DNA of 29,656 bases. Origin: Chara braunii. Lineage: Eukaryota; Streptophyta; Charophyceae; Charales; Characeae. Every line of letters begins with the position of its first letter. The first letter of the stretch is position 1. This document shows, in pieces, positions 1-9,357 of this stretch. A model generated the notes under the pieces. The model had not been told where the DNA came from. It did not search any database and worked only from the letters and a program-made list of their open reading frames with translations. The stretch covers positions 1,112,009 to 1,141,664 of the forward strand of contig BFEA01000320.1 in NCBI GenBank assembly GCA_003427395.1. The letters are read 5' to 3'. The position numbers and the translations under genes are program-made.

Positions 1-1578
1 CCGCTTCCTGCTATCCCCATGCCATCTTCGCCTCTCCCTTCTTCGCGCCTTCTTTCCTCCATCTGTAACGGTTTCCCATTCCCGCTCCTTTTCGATTGAA
101 TCTTGGTCCCGCTCTACACTACTTTTCGCTCTCTCCTTCTTCCCGCCCTCATCCCCGTACAGGAACTCCCTATTGACCCCCCCCAGGATACTCGAGCCAT
201 CAAGCGACATCGTGTAAGGAGGATACGCCCCTCACGCTGTAATATGATTGGCTGCGAAGGAACTCGCGGGGATCGATATGGCTTTCCCCGGACAATTTAC
301 CCGAACTCCCTCTTCGCCCCTTCCTACCTCCCACCCATTCCCTCCCATCGTCTATCTCCCTCTTCGCAACTCTAAAATCCGCAAGCACATCTCTCTCTCA
401 ACCCATCTGCCAACTTCCGAGAAGTCGTGGCTAGATAATGTGTATGTACGACGAGTTGAAAAGTCCTGACGAGCTGACTGTAGTTTTGCAAGGTTGTGCG
501 TCGGGTGGTCGCGACGGACTGCGGGATCTGGGCAAGTCGATGTAGAAGCTGAGTTGGCGGGGTGACGATTGTTGTGGTGTGGAGGCTGGTATGTGGCGGC
601 CGAGATCGCCAGTACTGGGGTAAGGAAGGTATATGTGTACACGTGGTTGTATGGCCTGGGGCCATAGCCAAAGAGCAGAAGGCTTGTCACCTTTTATCTT
701 CGGTTCCTCCTCTTCTTATATTGGAAGCTAAGCTCACGGCGGATTGTCGGTTTTGGTTCTCAGATCTACCTGTGCGCTCATAACTCCTTTGTCTCAGTCT
801 CCTTCTTCGGTCAAGCTACGACTTCGTCTACCTCCTTCGACCTCATCTTCCTTCTCTCTCTTTCTCTCCCTTTATATTTTCTTCGTGAATGTTTGCTAAC
901 TCCCTCGTCCCTATCAGCTCCCGAGGTCCTGTCCTTCTCGCCTCATTGGATACAATCGGATCTCGCGAGGATGAGTATCGTTGAATCTAAAAGAAAACAG
1001 CGGGAACATGCGATCTTATTTTGTCCCTCTCTTTGCTCCTCGGTATTCGATGGTTAATGCATAAGTGATCTCTCACGCGCATGTATCGATTGAGTTGTTA
1101 CCTCCACAACGGGAACAAAGCAGAAATCTGACGTGATTACTTCGATGCATGCTTAACTATTCGCACGAATGAAGAATGGTTGTTCTCTCGACTGATTGGA
1201 TAGCATTGACTTACGCTTTGGATAGGTTTGTGCGATGGGTGGCAGATAATGCATAATGCATACCGTGGTGTCTATTTGTTATTTTAATCAAATAACTGAT
1301 TGATTAGATATACGCGATCAGCCTCGCTTATGCCATGTGAACCAATTGTCCCGATTCGAGTGGGCATCGACTTCTCATATCCCCACCACGCCCATTTCCG
1401 TACAATGAGGAAAGGACACGTGTATGTGAGTGGGGCGTACGAGAAGTCGTCGCCAAGATTGGCGTGCGCCACTATTTTCCTCCCGAAACAAGGTGCTCGG
1501 GACTCGTAGGTGCTGGTTTTGTCATTATCGATACTCATTTCCCCCCATACTCATTACTATTGCCTTTTAACGAGTTGA

Positions 1579-1884
1579 TTGTCATCCCGTGGACGGCGGA
1601 GGCGCCTCATCGGCCTAACACTGTGCAGCGATTGTCGCCGCACCGAGCATTATCAGGAAAAAGGGTTCCACTACCAAACACGTGGTGAGGACGAACACAA
1701 GGAAAGAGCGACCAGGCATAGGCCATCCATGTCGGATTCCGAACTCTATAGCGAACGGCGCCAAGACTTAATTCGAAAACGAGATCCCACGTGTGTAGCT
1801 CCGCCTTTCCGTTCGAAAAGACGTCGAATAGCCCATATGGAAGTACAAAGTACTCCTTGGATTAAACGAACGTTTGAAAGCTGA
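1579..1884 (+). other. Short basic ORF, not recognised (copy 1)
   Basis: An open frame of about 100 codons begins at a non-ATG codon; its first ATG is at 1729, which leaves about 51 residues. The product is rich in Arg, Glu and Ser (for example SDSELYSERRQDLIRKRD) with no domain I recognise. It could be an exon fragment or a chance ORF. There is no codon-use or splice evidence strong enough to call a gene. The same ORF recurs at 17809-18114. Confidence 0.12.
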
Positions 1885-2245
1885 GTGCGCTATTTCTTTC
1901 CCACTTGGCTATGACCATTTCTCACTACAACTGGAACCACATGGGGGATTTCAGTTCCGTTTGTGTCCCCACACTCAATTTCCCGAAAAATCCTTGGCAC
2001 ACCCCATTTTGCTGTTCTTTCAGGGCCTGTTCCGCATATGTTATCACTCCGACAAGAAAGCAGCATAGGGCGTGAGGTTGAACGTCACATAGTAGCCTTG
2101 CATTGTCCTTTGAATATTGGAGTCTAGCTCCAATGATCTGCCATAGCCACCGGCTTGACCAAATGGTAGAAGGAGGTGTAGGACGGCTATGATAGACTTC
2201 TTGAGTGGCTGCCAGTAAGGGAAGGATTCCGACATTGATTCTGGT

Positions 2246-2858
2246 TCATTCATTCATTGTTATTGTTATTATTATTAGTGGTAAGGAGAGATGGTGGCGA
2301 GATGAGGAAGGAGTGACATGGGTTCCAACTTGTGTCCATCGTTTTCTTCTTCTTCTTCTTCCGTTCTCATTCCTTCTTCTTCCTTTGTCTACATCTTGTC
2401 CAATCTCTTTCATTTCAGTTGCAATTGAATGGCAATGTCTTCCTTTGAGTTTTGCATTGTGAGATACCCAGGATCGTATCACAAACGAAACGCAAAGATT
2501 TAGCAAAGACAGTGCCCCCAACTCTTCGGTATTCCTGCACCCAAAAAAAAGCAAAAAGCTAAAAAAAATGCAAGAAGCCACAACATCTGAAGTCAAAGCC
2601 ACCTCTCCCTTTGAACGAGAAGGATGACCAAAGACCTGGAAGCCATAGCCAACATCAAGCTTCATATTCAAAACTGACTTCATGCAACGTATCTCCCTTG
2701 GACGGGGGAGGATAATCATCACCTGGAAGGCTTTCCATCCACCAGCCCATTCCAGCAGGCTCTCCGACTATCAAGCACAGTGAGACAGTAGGTCTGGCAC
2801 AACCGTTTGAAACGTTAAGCCGCCAGTACAAGGCCCCAGCCTTGCAAGATTTCTTCAC
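2246..2858 (-). other. Two overlapping minus-strand ORFs, not recognised (copy 1)
   Basis: On the minus strand, 2858-2655 and 2722-2246 are open in different frames and overlap by 68 bp. The first reads like plausible protein (GEPAGMGWWMESLPGDDYPP) but lacks an upstream ATG. The second (158 codons from a GTG, with an ATG immediately after it) continues with a hydrophobic stretch and then a basic, low-complexity tail encoded by a (GAA)n-like tract. A frameshifted coding exon is possible, but I recognise no family and chance is a real alternative. The same arrangement recurs at 18476-19088. Confidence 0.15.
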
Positions 2859-3067
2859 GGCCTAGAACTTCGGAGTCTCGGGGCTACCGGACCACAATGG
2901 CTGGCAGCGCCAGCCAAAAAAGAAAACAAGTGCGCCGCTGGCAGTTCGACAAAGCTTGGCACACAATGTGGTGCCGCAGGCCCGAATGTACAGGTGGTTT
3001 ATGGTGCAGGCCACAGAGCCTCCCAGATAAGGTTCCACACGGTCACTTGTAGTCTTGAGGCTCTTTC

Positions 3068-3190
3068 CTATTCGACTGAGTCATCACTGTAAACTATGGC
3101 TAGGTCGCTTGTAGTCTCCAAGGCTCCTTCCTCTTTTACTGAGTCATCACTGTAATCTATGGTGAGCCTGCTGATTGACCAATGAATATG
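3068..3190. repeat. Tandem repeat, about 62-bp unit, two units (copy 1)
   Basis: The motif CTTGTAGTCT and the downstream TGAGTCATCACTGTA recur 62-63 bp apart, with ATCTATGG/AACTATGG after each. This is a diverged two-unit tandem repeat just upstream of the 136-bp tandem repeat. It is repeated in copy 2 from about 19276. Confidence 0.7.
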
Positions 3191-3426
3191 GAAGATTGTT
3201 TCATTGAAGGAACTTCCAACTCTAAGGCATTTCCAGCACATAGACCAGAGGCTTGAGTTGCCGAGGGGAAGGCCTAGCCAATGTCGAACGTGTGGTGGGC
3301 ATAGCCCAGCCTCAAACCTCGCCAGCAGAGTCATTGTCCTCCTGCAGATGCACATAACCGTGCCATTTCCAGCATACAGACCAGAGGCTTGAGTTGCCAA
3401 GGGGTAGGCCTAGCCAACGTCCAACG

Positions 3427-3460
3427 CTGTCTCTTATACACATCTAGATGTGTATAAGAG

Positions 3461-3461
<1 letters not shown>
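3427..3461. other. Nextera (Tn5 mosaic end) mate-pair junction adapter: artefact
   Basis: Positions 3427-3445 read CTGTCTCTTATACACATCT, the reverse complement of the 19-bp Tn5 mosaic end. They are followed head-to-head by the first 16 bases of the forward mosaic end (3446-3461), after which the expected final bases are replaced by a GA tract. Two mosaic ends back to back are the circularisation junction of a Nextera mate-pair library. This is not biological sequence and marks a likely false join between 3426 and 3462. Confidence 0.97.

Positions 3462-3463
<2 letters not shown>

Positions 3464-3511
<48 letters not shown>
3464..3511. repeat. (GA)n microsatellite
   Basis: An uninterrupted GA run starts directly after the adapter remnant. 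Such low-complexity sequence is a likely place for chimeric reads to be merged by an assembler. Confidence 0.95.
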
Positions 3512-3513
<2 letters not shown>

Positions 3514-3540
3514 GCTTACCTGGTATTGGGGAAACGCTGC

Positions 3541-3846
3541 TGACATGGCATGATGATTTGGTGCTGACATGGCATGATGATTTGGTGCTGACGTGGCACC
3601 TAAGATGAAGCAACAGGTGGTAGGATCTGACGTGGCACTTACCTGTGTAACGACCTACCTGCTGACGTGGCATCCCCGACAAAGCAGCATTGCACTCGGT
3701 TGACGTGGCACCTTGAAGATTGGCATCCAAGTGATCACATAGGGATTGGCAGCCTCTTTCTGCTTACATGGCAACAAAGGATTTCCATTCACGATGGCCT
3801 ACTTGGCCATTGATGCTGACCTGGCACCTCGCTGGATGACGTGTCA
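3541..3846. promoter_or_regulatory. Array of TGAC[G/A/C]TGGCA motifs
   Basis: Eight decamers matching or nearly matching TGACGTGGCA lie at 3541, 3565, 3589, 3628, 3663, 3701, 3817 and 3837, all on the + strand. The first two sit inside a perfect 24-bp tandem duplication (3541-3564, 3565-3588). TGACGTGG is the complement of CCACGTCA, a known plant bZIP / unfolded-protein-response type element, so the array could be an enhancer, for instance in the 5' LTR or leader of the gypsy element downstream. Function is inference; the array itself is seen directly. Related TGATGTGGC motifs occur 3' of the element at 10036, 10078 and 10299. Confidence 0.55.
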
Positions 3847-3849
3847 CCT

Positions 3850-4079
3850 TGGCTTACTTGGAGAGTGACATGTGGCAGACTTGATCTGTGCTGCCGTTCG
3901 CTGAAGACTGGTAGGAACAGTTACTTGCACTTGTGTGACTGACGGGCGGTACGGCACTAGATTATGCTGTAGTGCCACGCGCCAGAACTTGTGCCTGGTC
4001 ATACAGACATGAGGACACCAAGAAGGAGATCAGCGAACCATTGTTGATTGTTGTGTGCTGATCTGTTGTTGATACTCAC
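3850..4079. other. Probable 5' leader of the gypsy element, no LTR seen
   Basis: No ORF is evident. The stretch lies between the motif array and gag, where an untranslated leader and primer-binding site would be expected, but I could not find a tRNA-complementary primer-binding site or a sequence matching the 3' flank. If the join at 3427 is false, the true 5' LTR may simply not be represented here. Confidence 0.3.
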
Positions 4080-5705
4080 TTGTCGTTGGCTGGCTGTCTT
4101 GTTCGCAGCCAGTTCGATCTGGGTGCGGCAGAAGACGAACTTACAAGGGCTGAAACTGCTGTTCAGATGCTGGAGACCAGCGGCAGGGTGCAGCAAGTGA
4201 TTGATCAGGGACGCATGGCCCTTGATCATTTTGTCGCTGAGCAGCTGGCAGAGATAGCTGAAGTAGAAACCAAAGAAGAAAAAGGAGGAGCGTTTGAGAA
4301 AAAGGAAGAACCAGAACTAATAAAAGAAATCATGGATGACACAATCAGACAGTTACAAACTGCTCTGGAGGCAGAACTGAAAAGGAAAGAAGCCTATCCG
4401 AGAGAGAAACAAGAAAAAGAACAATACGCAAGAAAAGTTGAGTAGACAAAACAGAAATTTCATGTCGAGGGTTCAGAAACTGAATTGGCGACTGTCTTGC
4501 AGAACATGATGGCTTACTTTGCACATCTAGAAATCATTATTGACAACGTCACCGCAAAATTGCAGGTGACAAGATTAGTAAGAGGAAAGAACAAAGTTGT
4601 GCATGAAGGGGTAGCCGAGGAGAAGAAAGGAAAGGAAGAGCCTCAAGAGAAACTGATGAAAGACGCCATGAAAACCAAAGAACCAAAATAACCCGAACCC
4701 ACCAAGAAAGAGACCCCGAAGAAGGAAGAAAGGAAAGACCAAAGAGAAAGGAAAAGGTGAAGATGAAGTCGCCGTTCATCTACAACGGCAAAAAAGGTGA
4801 GCACCTGCTCATTTGGAGTGCCGAAATCCAGAACTATTATGGCACTGCTCCTGTAGGACCAAAGAGTCAAGTTGCCTTCTCCACCTCATGTTTGGGAGAA
4901 GTTGCCAAGGAGTCGGTCCTGTCTGAGGTTAATGCTGCTGGCTTCAAAAATCGGTAAGTGGGCGAAAACCATGACCCTGTCAGAATTTCTCCAGAAAATT
5001 AAGGAGAGATTCCTCGACAAGACAACGGTCGGCAAGGCTTTTGACGACTCACCACAATTAGCCAGAAACGTTGGTCTACTATCAATGCTTTGTCACTCAA
5101 AGTTGATTGTCTTTTGCAGGTACCTGGACTAAACCTCCAGGACAACCAAGTGCTATATATCTATTTGCGCGCACTGCCCGAGCCCATACGCAGACAGCTT
5201 GTGGCAGCGTCAAAATCTAGAAAGTAGAATTATCGCCAGTTCCGCGACCTTGCTCGCCAGTGAGAGCAGACGACTACGAAGGAACCTACGCTAATGTTGT
5301 GAGAGGTGGCTCATCAAGTGGGTACGAGAAGGGAAAAAGAGTCATGTGGCGGCAGAAGCGCCAGGACCACACTCTCGTCTTTTTCGACGACGAGACTGTT
5401 GAAAGATTGCCCCTCGAAGAGGCAGGGGCGAAGCAAGTAATGGCGGTGAGTCAAGAAAGGGTGACGTCACCGCCATGGTGGCCAACAAGGGTGGCACCAA
5501 CCAAGATGGATATAGGAAGAGGAGGCCACGCTCCTTCCCGAAGCATCCTGGCATTGCGTCTGGCCAGCCCTAGGAGAAGATGGGCCTCACCCAGAAGGAA
5601 TGGCAAAATCGGATGGATAACAGGCAATGCCTAAAGTGCGGCACTGCGGGACACATAATTGCATGGTGTCCCCTCATGCGGAACTCAAAAGACAACAACC
5701 AGTAG
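4080..5705 (+). pseudogene. gag: gag-like region, broken
   Basis: The part from 4080 to 4691 is one frame interrupted only by a TAG at 4443-4445. It encodes a highly charged, Glu/Lys-rich and probably coiled-coil N-terminal extension of about 200 residues. A frame change then leads into a core starting near 4757 (KSPFIYNGKKGEHLLIW), further shifts near 4950 and 5050, and the LP..IR..L signature of retrotransposon Gag near 5150-5210 (LRALPEPIRRQLV), followed by in-frame stops. The region ends with a zinc knuckle, CLKCGTAGHIIAWC, at 5628-5669, the nucleic-acid-binding motif of Gag, with a stop at 5703-5705. Gag would form the cytoplasmic particle that packages element RNA. At least four frameshifts or stops make it non-functional. 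Confidence 0.85.
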
Positions 5706-5869
5706 GAGTAGGATTTGCCAAAGGTACGGTGCCTACAACCCCTTTCAACCCCTGACTTGCAAGGCATAGGATGGCTCTTCTTCGACCCCTCACCCAGAAC
5801 ACCCTGATAAAATCTTGTGTTCTGTCACCTTGGGTGATTCCCTTGACGAACTTGGTTGCGAACTCATAG

Positions 5870-6298
5870 CGTCAAGAAAGCTCATGGGATAAGAAAGCTA
5901 AGTCTAAGGGTGGACTGATGATCGCAGACGTAAAGATTGCGCATACCCGCGTGGGTGCATTGTTAGATCATGGGTCTACGCGATCCTATATCTCATAAAA
6001 GGCAATTTGTAAGTTGCATCTCGAAATGAAAGTGTAGGACCTTTCAAGCCCTATCACGTCTATGCTTGCAGATAAGAGCACGATCACTGTCTCCCAATTT
6101 GTTGATCGTGTGAAGTGTTATTTCAAAACTAAGGAAGGAAAAAAAATATTGCATAAAGTAACCTTCCTCGTAGAAAAGAATCTGCCTTTTGATATGATTA
6201 TGGGAATGGATTGGCACGAGGAGGCTGGCGCAAAAGTCAAGTTCAAAGACAAGATTTTTAAATTAAAAAATGAAAAAATCCAAAATGGAATTAATTAA
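5870..6298 (+). pseudogene. Retropepsin-like aspartic protease, broken
   Basis: One frame runs from 5870 to 6298 with stops at 5996-5998 (TAA) and about 6034 (TAG). It contains ALLDHGSTRSYIS, the flap-proximal active-site block of Ty3/gypsy proteases, and ends in LPFDMIMGMDWHEEAGAKV, the conserved G-M-D-W block that closes the domain. The active-site triad is D-H-G rather than the usual D-S/T-G. The enzyme would cleave the Gag-Pol precursor as a dimer. The stops show that this copy cannot make it. Confidence 0.85.
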
Positions 6299-6401
6299 AT
6301 CGTTTCACAAGTCTGGTTCTGACTTATCATTGTTTTTATGTTGTATGAGTCTACTTGCCTTTCGAAGTATGGTCACGAAGAAGAAGTTGGCATAGGATGT
6401 A

Positions 6402-7480
6402 ATGATGGTACTTGTCAAACGAGTAGGTGAATGTTCTTTATCCTATCCACCTTCTATTGATAAACTACTCAATAAATATAAGAACTTGCAGACTGAACCA
6501 ACGGGAGTAACTGACCGTGCTATAAAGCACACCATTGAAATCATTCCTAGAAGAAAGGACCGATCTACCAAATGTCCCCAAGGGAATTAGAAGAACTGAA
6601 AAAGCAACTGCAAGAACATACAAAAAGAAGATGGATTCGAACAAGTTTCTCTCCCTATGGTGCCCCTGTCTTATTCATGCCCAAAAAGGAAGGAAAACTT
6701 GCGTTGTGTTTTGACTACCGAGGATTGAATTTCGTAACTATAACGAATGTGGAACCCCTTCCTCGCACTGACGACTTACTTGATCAGTTGCAGGGGTGCA
6801 AGTACTTCAACAAGATTGATCTTAAGTTAGGATACCACCAGATTGAGGTGGCACCTGAAGATCAACACAAAATTGTCTTCCGAACCAGGTATGAACACTA
6901 TGGTTATGCCTTTCGGACTGACTGATGCACCCGCAACTTTTCAAAGGTCAATGAATGAATTGTTTTGACAATGGCTAGATCAATTCGTAGTAATGTATCT
7001 CGGCGATATCCTGACACTAAGAGTTTGTGGTTATGCCTTTCGGATTGACTAATGCACCTGCGACTTTTCAAAGGTCAATGAATGAATTGTTTCGACAATG
7101 GCTAGATCAATTCGTAGTATTGTATCTTGACGATATCCTCGTCTACAACAAGATGTTGGAAGACCATGAGAAACACTTGCGAATGGTTCTTGGAAAACTA
7201 AGAGGGAAACTATAAGTTCAATCCTAAGAAATCAGAATTAGCTAAGTCTGAGGTACTCTATCTCGGGCATATAGTAAATGGAGAAGGGCTAAGGCCAAAA
7301 GAAAGAAAAAAGAGAAAGAAAAATTACAGCAATCAGAGATTGGCCCAAACCTAAGACTGTCACTGAACGTCGATCCTTTTTAGGACTTGCTAGCTATTAT
7401 AGGAAGTCAGTGAGGAACTTCTCCCTTATAGTTGCACCTATGAGAAGATTTTTGAAGAAAGAGAAACCTTGGTTATAGAA
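6402..7480 (+). pseudogene. pol: Reverse transcriptase, broken and internally duplicated
   Basis: The frame starting at 6402 carries the linker ahead of RT (IDKLLNKYKNLQTEP, GVTDRAIKHTIEI). It shifts near 6570 into the RT domain: YGAPVLFMPKK, DYRGLN, KIDLKLGYHQIEV. Near 6901 the frame breaks inside a 127-bp tandem duplication. The first unit reads MPFGLTDAPATF then a stop and YLGD; the second (7027-7215) reads [12 protein letters not shown] and the catalytic YLDD. The thumb/connection follows near 7216-7480 in another frame (FNPKKSELAKSEVLYLGHIV, RSFLGLASYYRKSVRNF). Frame changes at about 6570, 6901 and 7215, plus a stop near 7478, inactivate it. Confidence 0.92.
6901..7147 (+). repeat. 127-bp tandem duplication spanning the RT active site
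   Basis: The segment from 6901 to about 7020 is repeated from 7028, offset 127, at roughly 90% identity. The two units differ by scattered substitutions: the first unit has a stop in place of the CGA of the second, and GGC (Gly) at the first catalytic Asp of YXDD. The differences look like two diverged family copies joined together, either by recombination or by assembly. Confidence 0.9.
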
Positions 7481-7910
7481 TAAAAATTGTGAGTCTGCGT
7501 TCAAGAAATTGAAGCATATGCTAACTCACTACCCTGTTTTGAAGATTGTTGACCCATCACTCTCTTTCATTGTGACAATTGATGCATGTCAGTTTGGGAT
7601 TGGGGTTGTGCTACAGCAGGATGATGGGCGGGGATTTAGACCTATAGAATTGATGTCTAAACGCCTTCCATCTGATAACGTAGCTAACTCCACCTAAGGA
7701 AAGTGAACTGTATGCCTTAGTGGAAGCACTGGATACGTGGAAACACTGATTGCTTGGAAGACATTTCACAATCTATTATGATCATTCGACCTTTAAATGG
7801 ATTAAGACGTAACCCCGACTTTCCAACAAGTTAGTGAGATGATCTGCATTAATCGACACGTTTGACTTTGAATTGAAAACTATTAAGGGTAAGTCCAAAG
7901 CGGTTGTTGA
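7481..7910 (+). pseudogene. RNase H domain remnant
   Basis: The frame at 7509-7697 gives FIVTIDACQFGIGVVLQQDD, matching the (T)DAS..G.G.VL start of Ty3/gypsy RNase H with Cys in place of the usual Ser. After a frame change near 7690 the frame reads KESELYALVEALDTWKH, a stop, RHFTIYYDHSTFKWI, more stops, and then VDALSR at the end of the domain (about 7899-7922). RNase H removes the RNA strand during reverse transcription. At least three stops break it. Confidence 0.85.
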
Positions 7911-9274
7911 TGCTTTGTCCCGACATTCCAATTTCTTTGGAACCATTGTTTCCTACCTTGACATTGGGATAGAGTTGAAGGATAAAGTCCGACAAGGATA
8001 TACTAGGGATCCTATATGGAGTCCTATCATTCAAAACCTACAGAAAAATTTTGAACTCTTACCTGAGTATGGTTTACTCTTCTTTACTGACAAAACCAAA
8101 AACAAATTTTGCATTCCACATAGGGAAGATATTAAAAGTTTGGTTATTCGGGAATACCATGATATTGAACGTCACTTTGGATTTAAGAAAACGTTTGCTA
8201 ATGTCAAAGAACTCTTCGAATGAACAAGAATGAAAGAGGATGTGCTAACCTATGTGCGAACTTGTCTTGTTTGCTAAAGGAACAAACCCTCTCATGGGAA
8301 ACCCTTGGGACTACTGCAACCACTACCTATTCCAAGTGAACCAGGTGAGTCTATTTCGATTGACTTTATGAGTCTCACCAAAAGTCAGAATGAGAACAAT
8401 CAGGTAATGATCATTGCCGACAAATTCTCTAAAGTATGCGATGTTCGTTCTTTACCACCCGAAGCTAGAACAGAACTTCGTCAGCCAGAAGTTTCAAATC
8501 CGATGGGTTTCTGAATATGGATTTCCGAAAACCATCGTCTTTGATCGGGATGTATGGCTCACTGGCCAACAGTGGCAAAAGTTGATGGAAGCATATGACA
8601 CTCGATTGACCATGTCGTCAGGTAGATACCCTAAAACGAATGGCCAAACTGAGCAAATGAACTGACTGTGCCAAATTGATTGGGATGAGAACTTCCCAAA
8701 GATAGCAAGTGCGTACAACAACAGTGTTCACAAAGTAACAGGCCGAACACCTAACGCACTACATAAAGGTTGGAAGTCGTGACGTCCCATTGATGCTTTG
8801 ACCACAAACGAAGTCCAATGGCTACCGTTGGGAACATGAAAATTTGCAATTTTGTACAAACAAGACATACTGAAAGTAAAGGAAAATATCCAGAAAGCCC
8901 AACTGCAGATGATTGAACACGCTAACAAGCATTGTCGGCCATCATAGTTCCAAAAAGGAGACCTAGTCTGGGTAAGGTTTAAAGAATTTTCCTTGGAAGA
9001 AAACAAGTCACAGAAATTGTTGCCCGTCTATTACGGACCCTAGGAAGTTCTCAAGGTGATTGGGGACACAGATGGACCTTCCTATAGAATTGATGTACCC
9101 CCTCACCTCAAGACATATCTCGTCTTGCACGCTTCCAAACTGATACCCTATGTCGAAGGCAACGAGTTTCCTAATCGGCCCTTCATGACTCCTCCCTCTA
9201 TAAATGGAGGCTATGAAGTTGAACGTATCATGGAACATGGATATTTCTCTACAGGTAGCAGAGGAAGATTGTAG
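7911..9274 (+). pseudogene. Integrase, broken
   Basis: The frame from 7873 carries the RNase H exit and the N-terminal zinc-binding region (YHDIERHFG with HX4H, then TCLVC near 8260, separated by a stop at 8221). The catalytic core starts with ISIDFM (first Asp at about 8362). A frameshift near 8460 is followed by FDRDVWLTGQQW (second Asp, about 8543) and NGQTEQMN (catalytic Glu at 8651-8653), then stops. The C-terminal part near 9056-9274 (YRIDVPPHLKTYLVLHASKL) matches the segment that links integrase to the chromodomain in chromoviruses. All three D,D,E residues are still encoded, but not in one frame. Confidence 0.9.
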
Positions 9275-9357
9275 AAGCAGTATAAGGTAAAGTTCAAATC
9301 ACAACCTATAAGAGAAGCATAATGGTTTCCTAAGAAAGAACTTCCTAAATGTAGTTA
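9203..9357 (+). pseudogene. Chromodomain-like integrase tail
   Basis: The sequence reads YEVERIMEHGYFSTGSRGRL, a TAG at 9272, KQYKVKFKSQPIREA, a TAA, then WFPKKELPKCS and a stop. This matches the chromodomain layout Y-E-V-E-x-I ... Y-x-V-K-W-K ... T-W-E-P, with Phe for the first Trp and the second aromatic kept as WFP. Chromodomains of this type are known to steer chromovirus integration toward histone-marked chromatin. The two stops and short length mean that this copy only records the lineage. Confidence 0.65.

Larger units (their letters stand above)
1..3426. repeat. Long direct repeat, copy 1 (probable assembly duplicate)
   Basis: This stretch is repeated at 16231-19656 with a constant offset of 16,230. 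Every line I compared is identical and all open reading frames recur at the same offset, so identity is at or near 100% over 3,426 bp. It starts at the first base of the window, where copy 2 begins after an N/poly-C run, and it stops exactly where a Nextera adapter starts at 3427. No gene is recognisable. It holds pyrimidine-rich tracts near 820-870 and 2340-2395, a branch-point-like TGCTAAC at 893 followed by a pyrimidine-rich ATCAG near 917, and the first unit plus part of the second unit of a 136-bp tandem repeat at its right end. Exact identity, the adapter and the terminal position argue for a false duplication rather than a recent segmental duplication or an LTR. Confidence 0.95.
4080..9357 (+). 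mobile_element. Degenerate Ty3/gypsy LTR retrotransposon, chromovirus-like
   Basis: The internal region reads gag, protease, reverse transcriptase, RNase H, integrase and a chromodomain-like tail in one direction, the order typical of Ty3/gypsy elements. Key marks are a CX2CX4HX4C zinc knuckle (5628-5669), a protease core DHGST (5966-5980), the RT catalytic YLDD (about 7123), an RNase H segment near 7570, an integrase region with NGQTEQMN near 8640, and a YEVERI...WFP chromodomain-like tail (9211-9330). Many stops and frameshifts show that the copy is dead. Terminal LTRs could not be paired: no repeat of the 3' flank is seen before gag, perhaps because of the adapter join at 3427. Confidence 0.93.

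Noticed and set aside
891-917. Spliced gene inferred from a TGCTAAC ... CAG acceptor-like site
   Set aside because: The branch-point and acceptor pattern is suggestive, but no matching donor with coding sequence on both sides could be shown.
9196-9208. TATA box CTATAAATGG
   Set aside because: It lies inside the readable integrase/chromodomain coding sequence and is explained by it.
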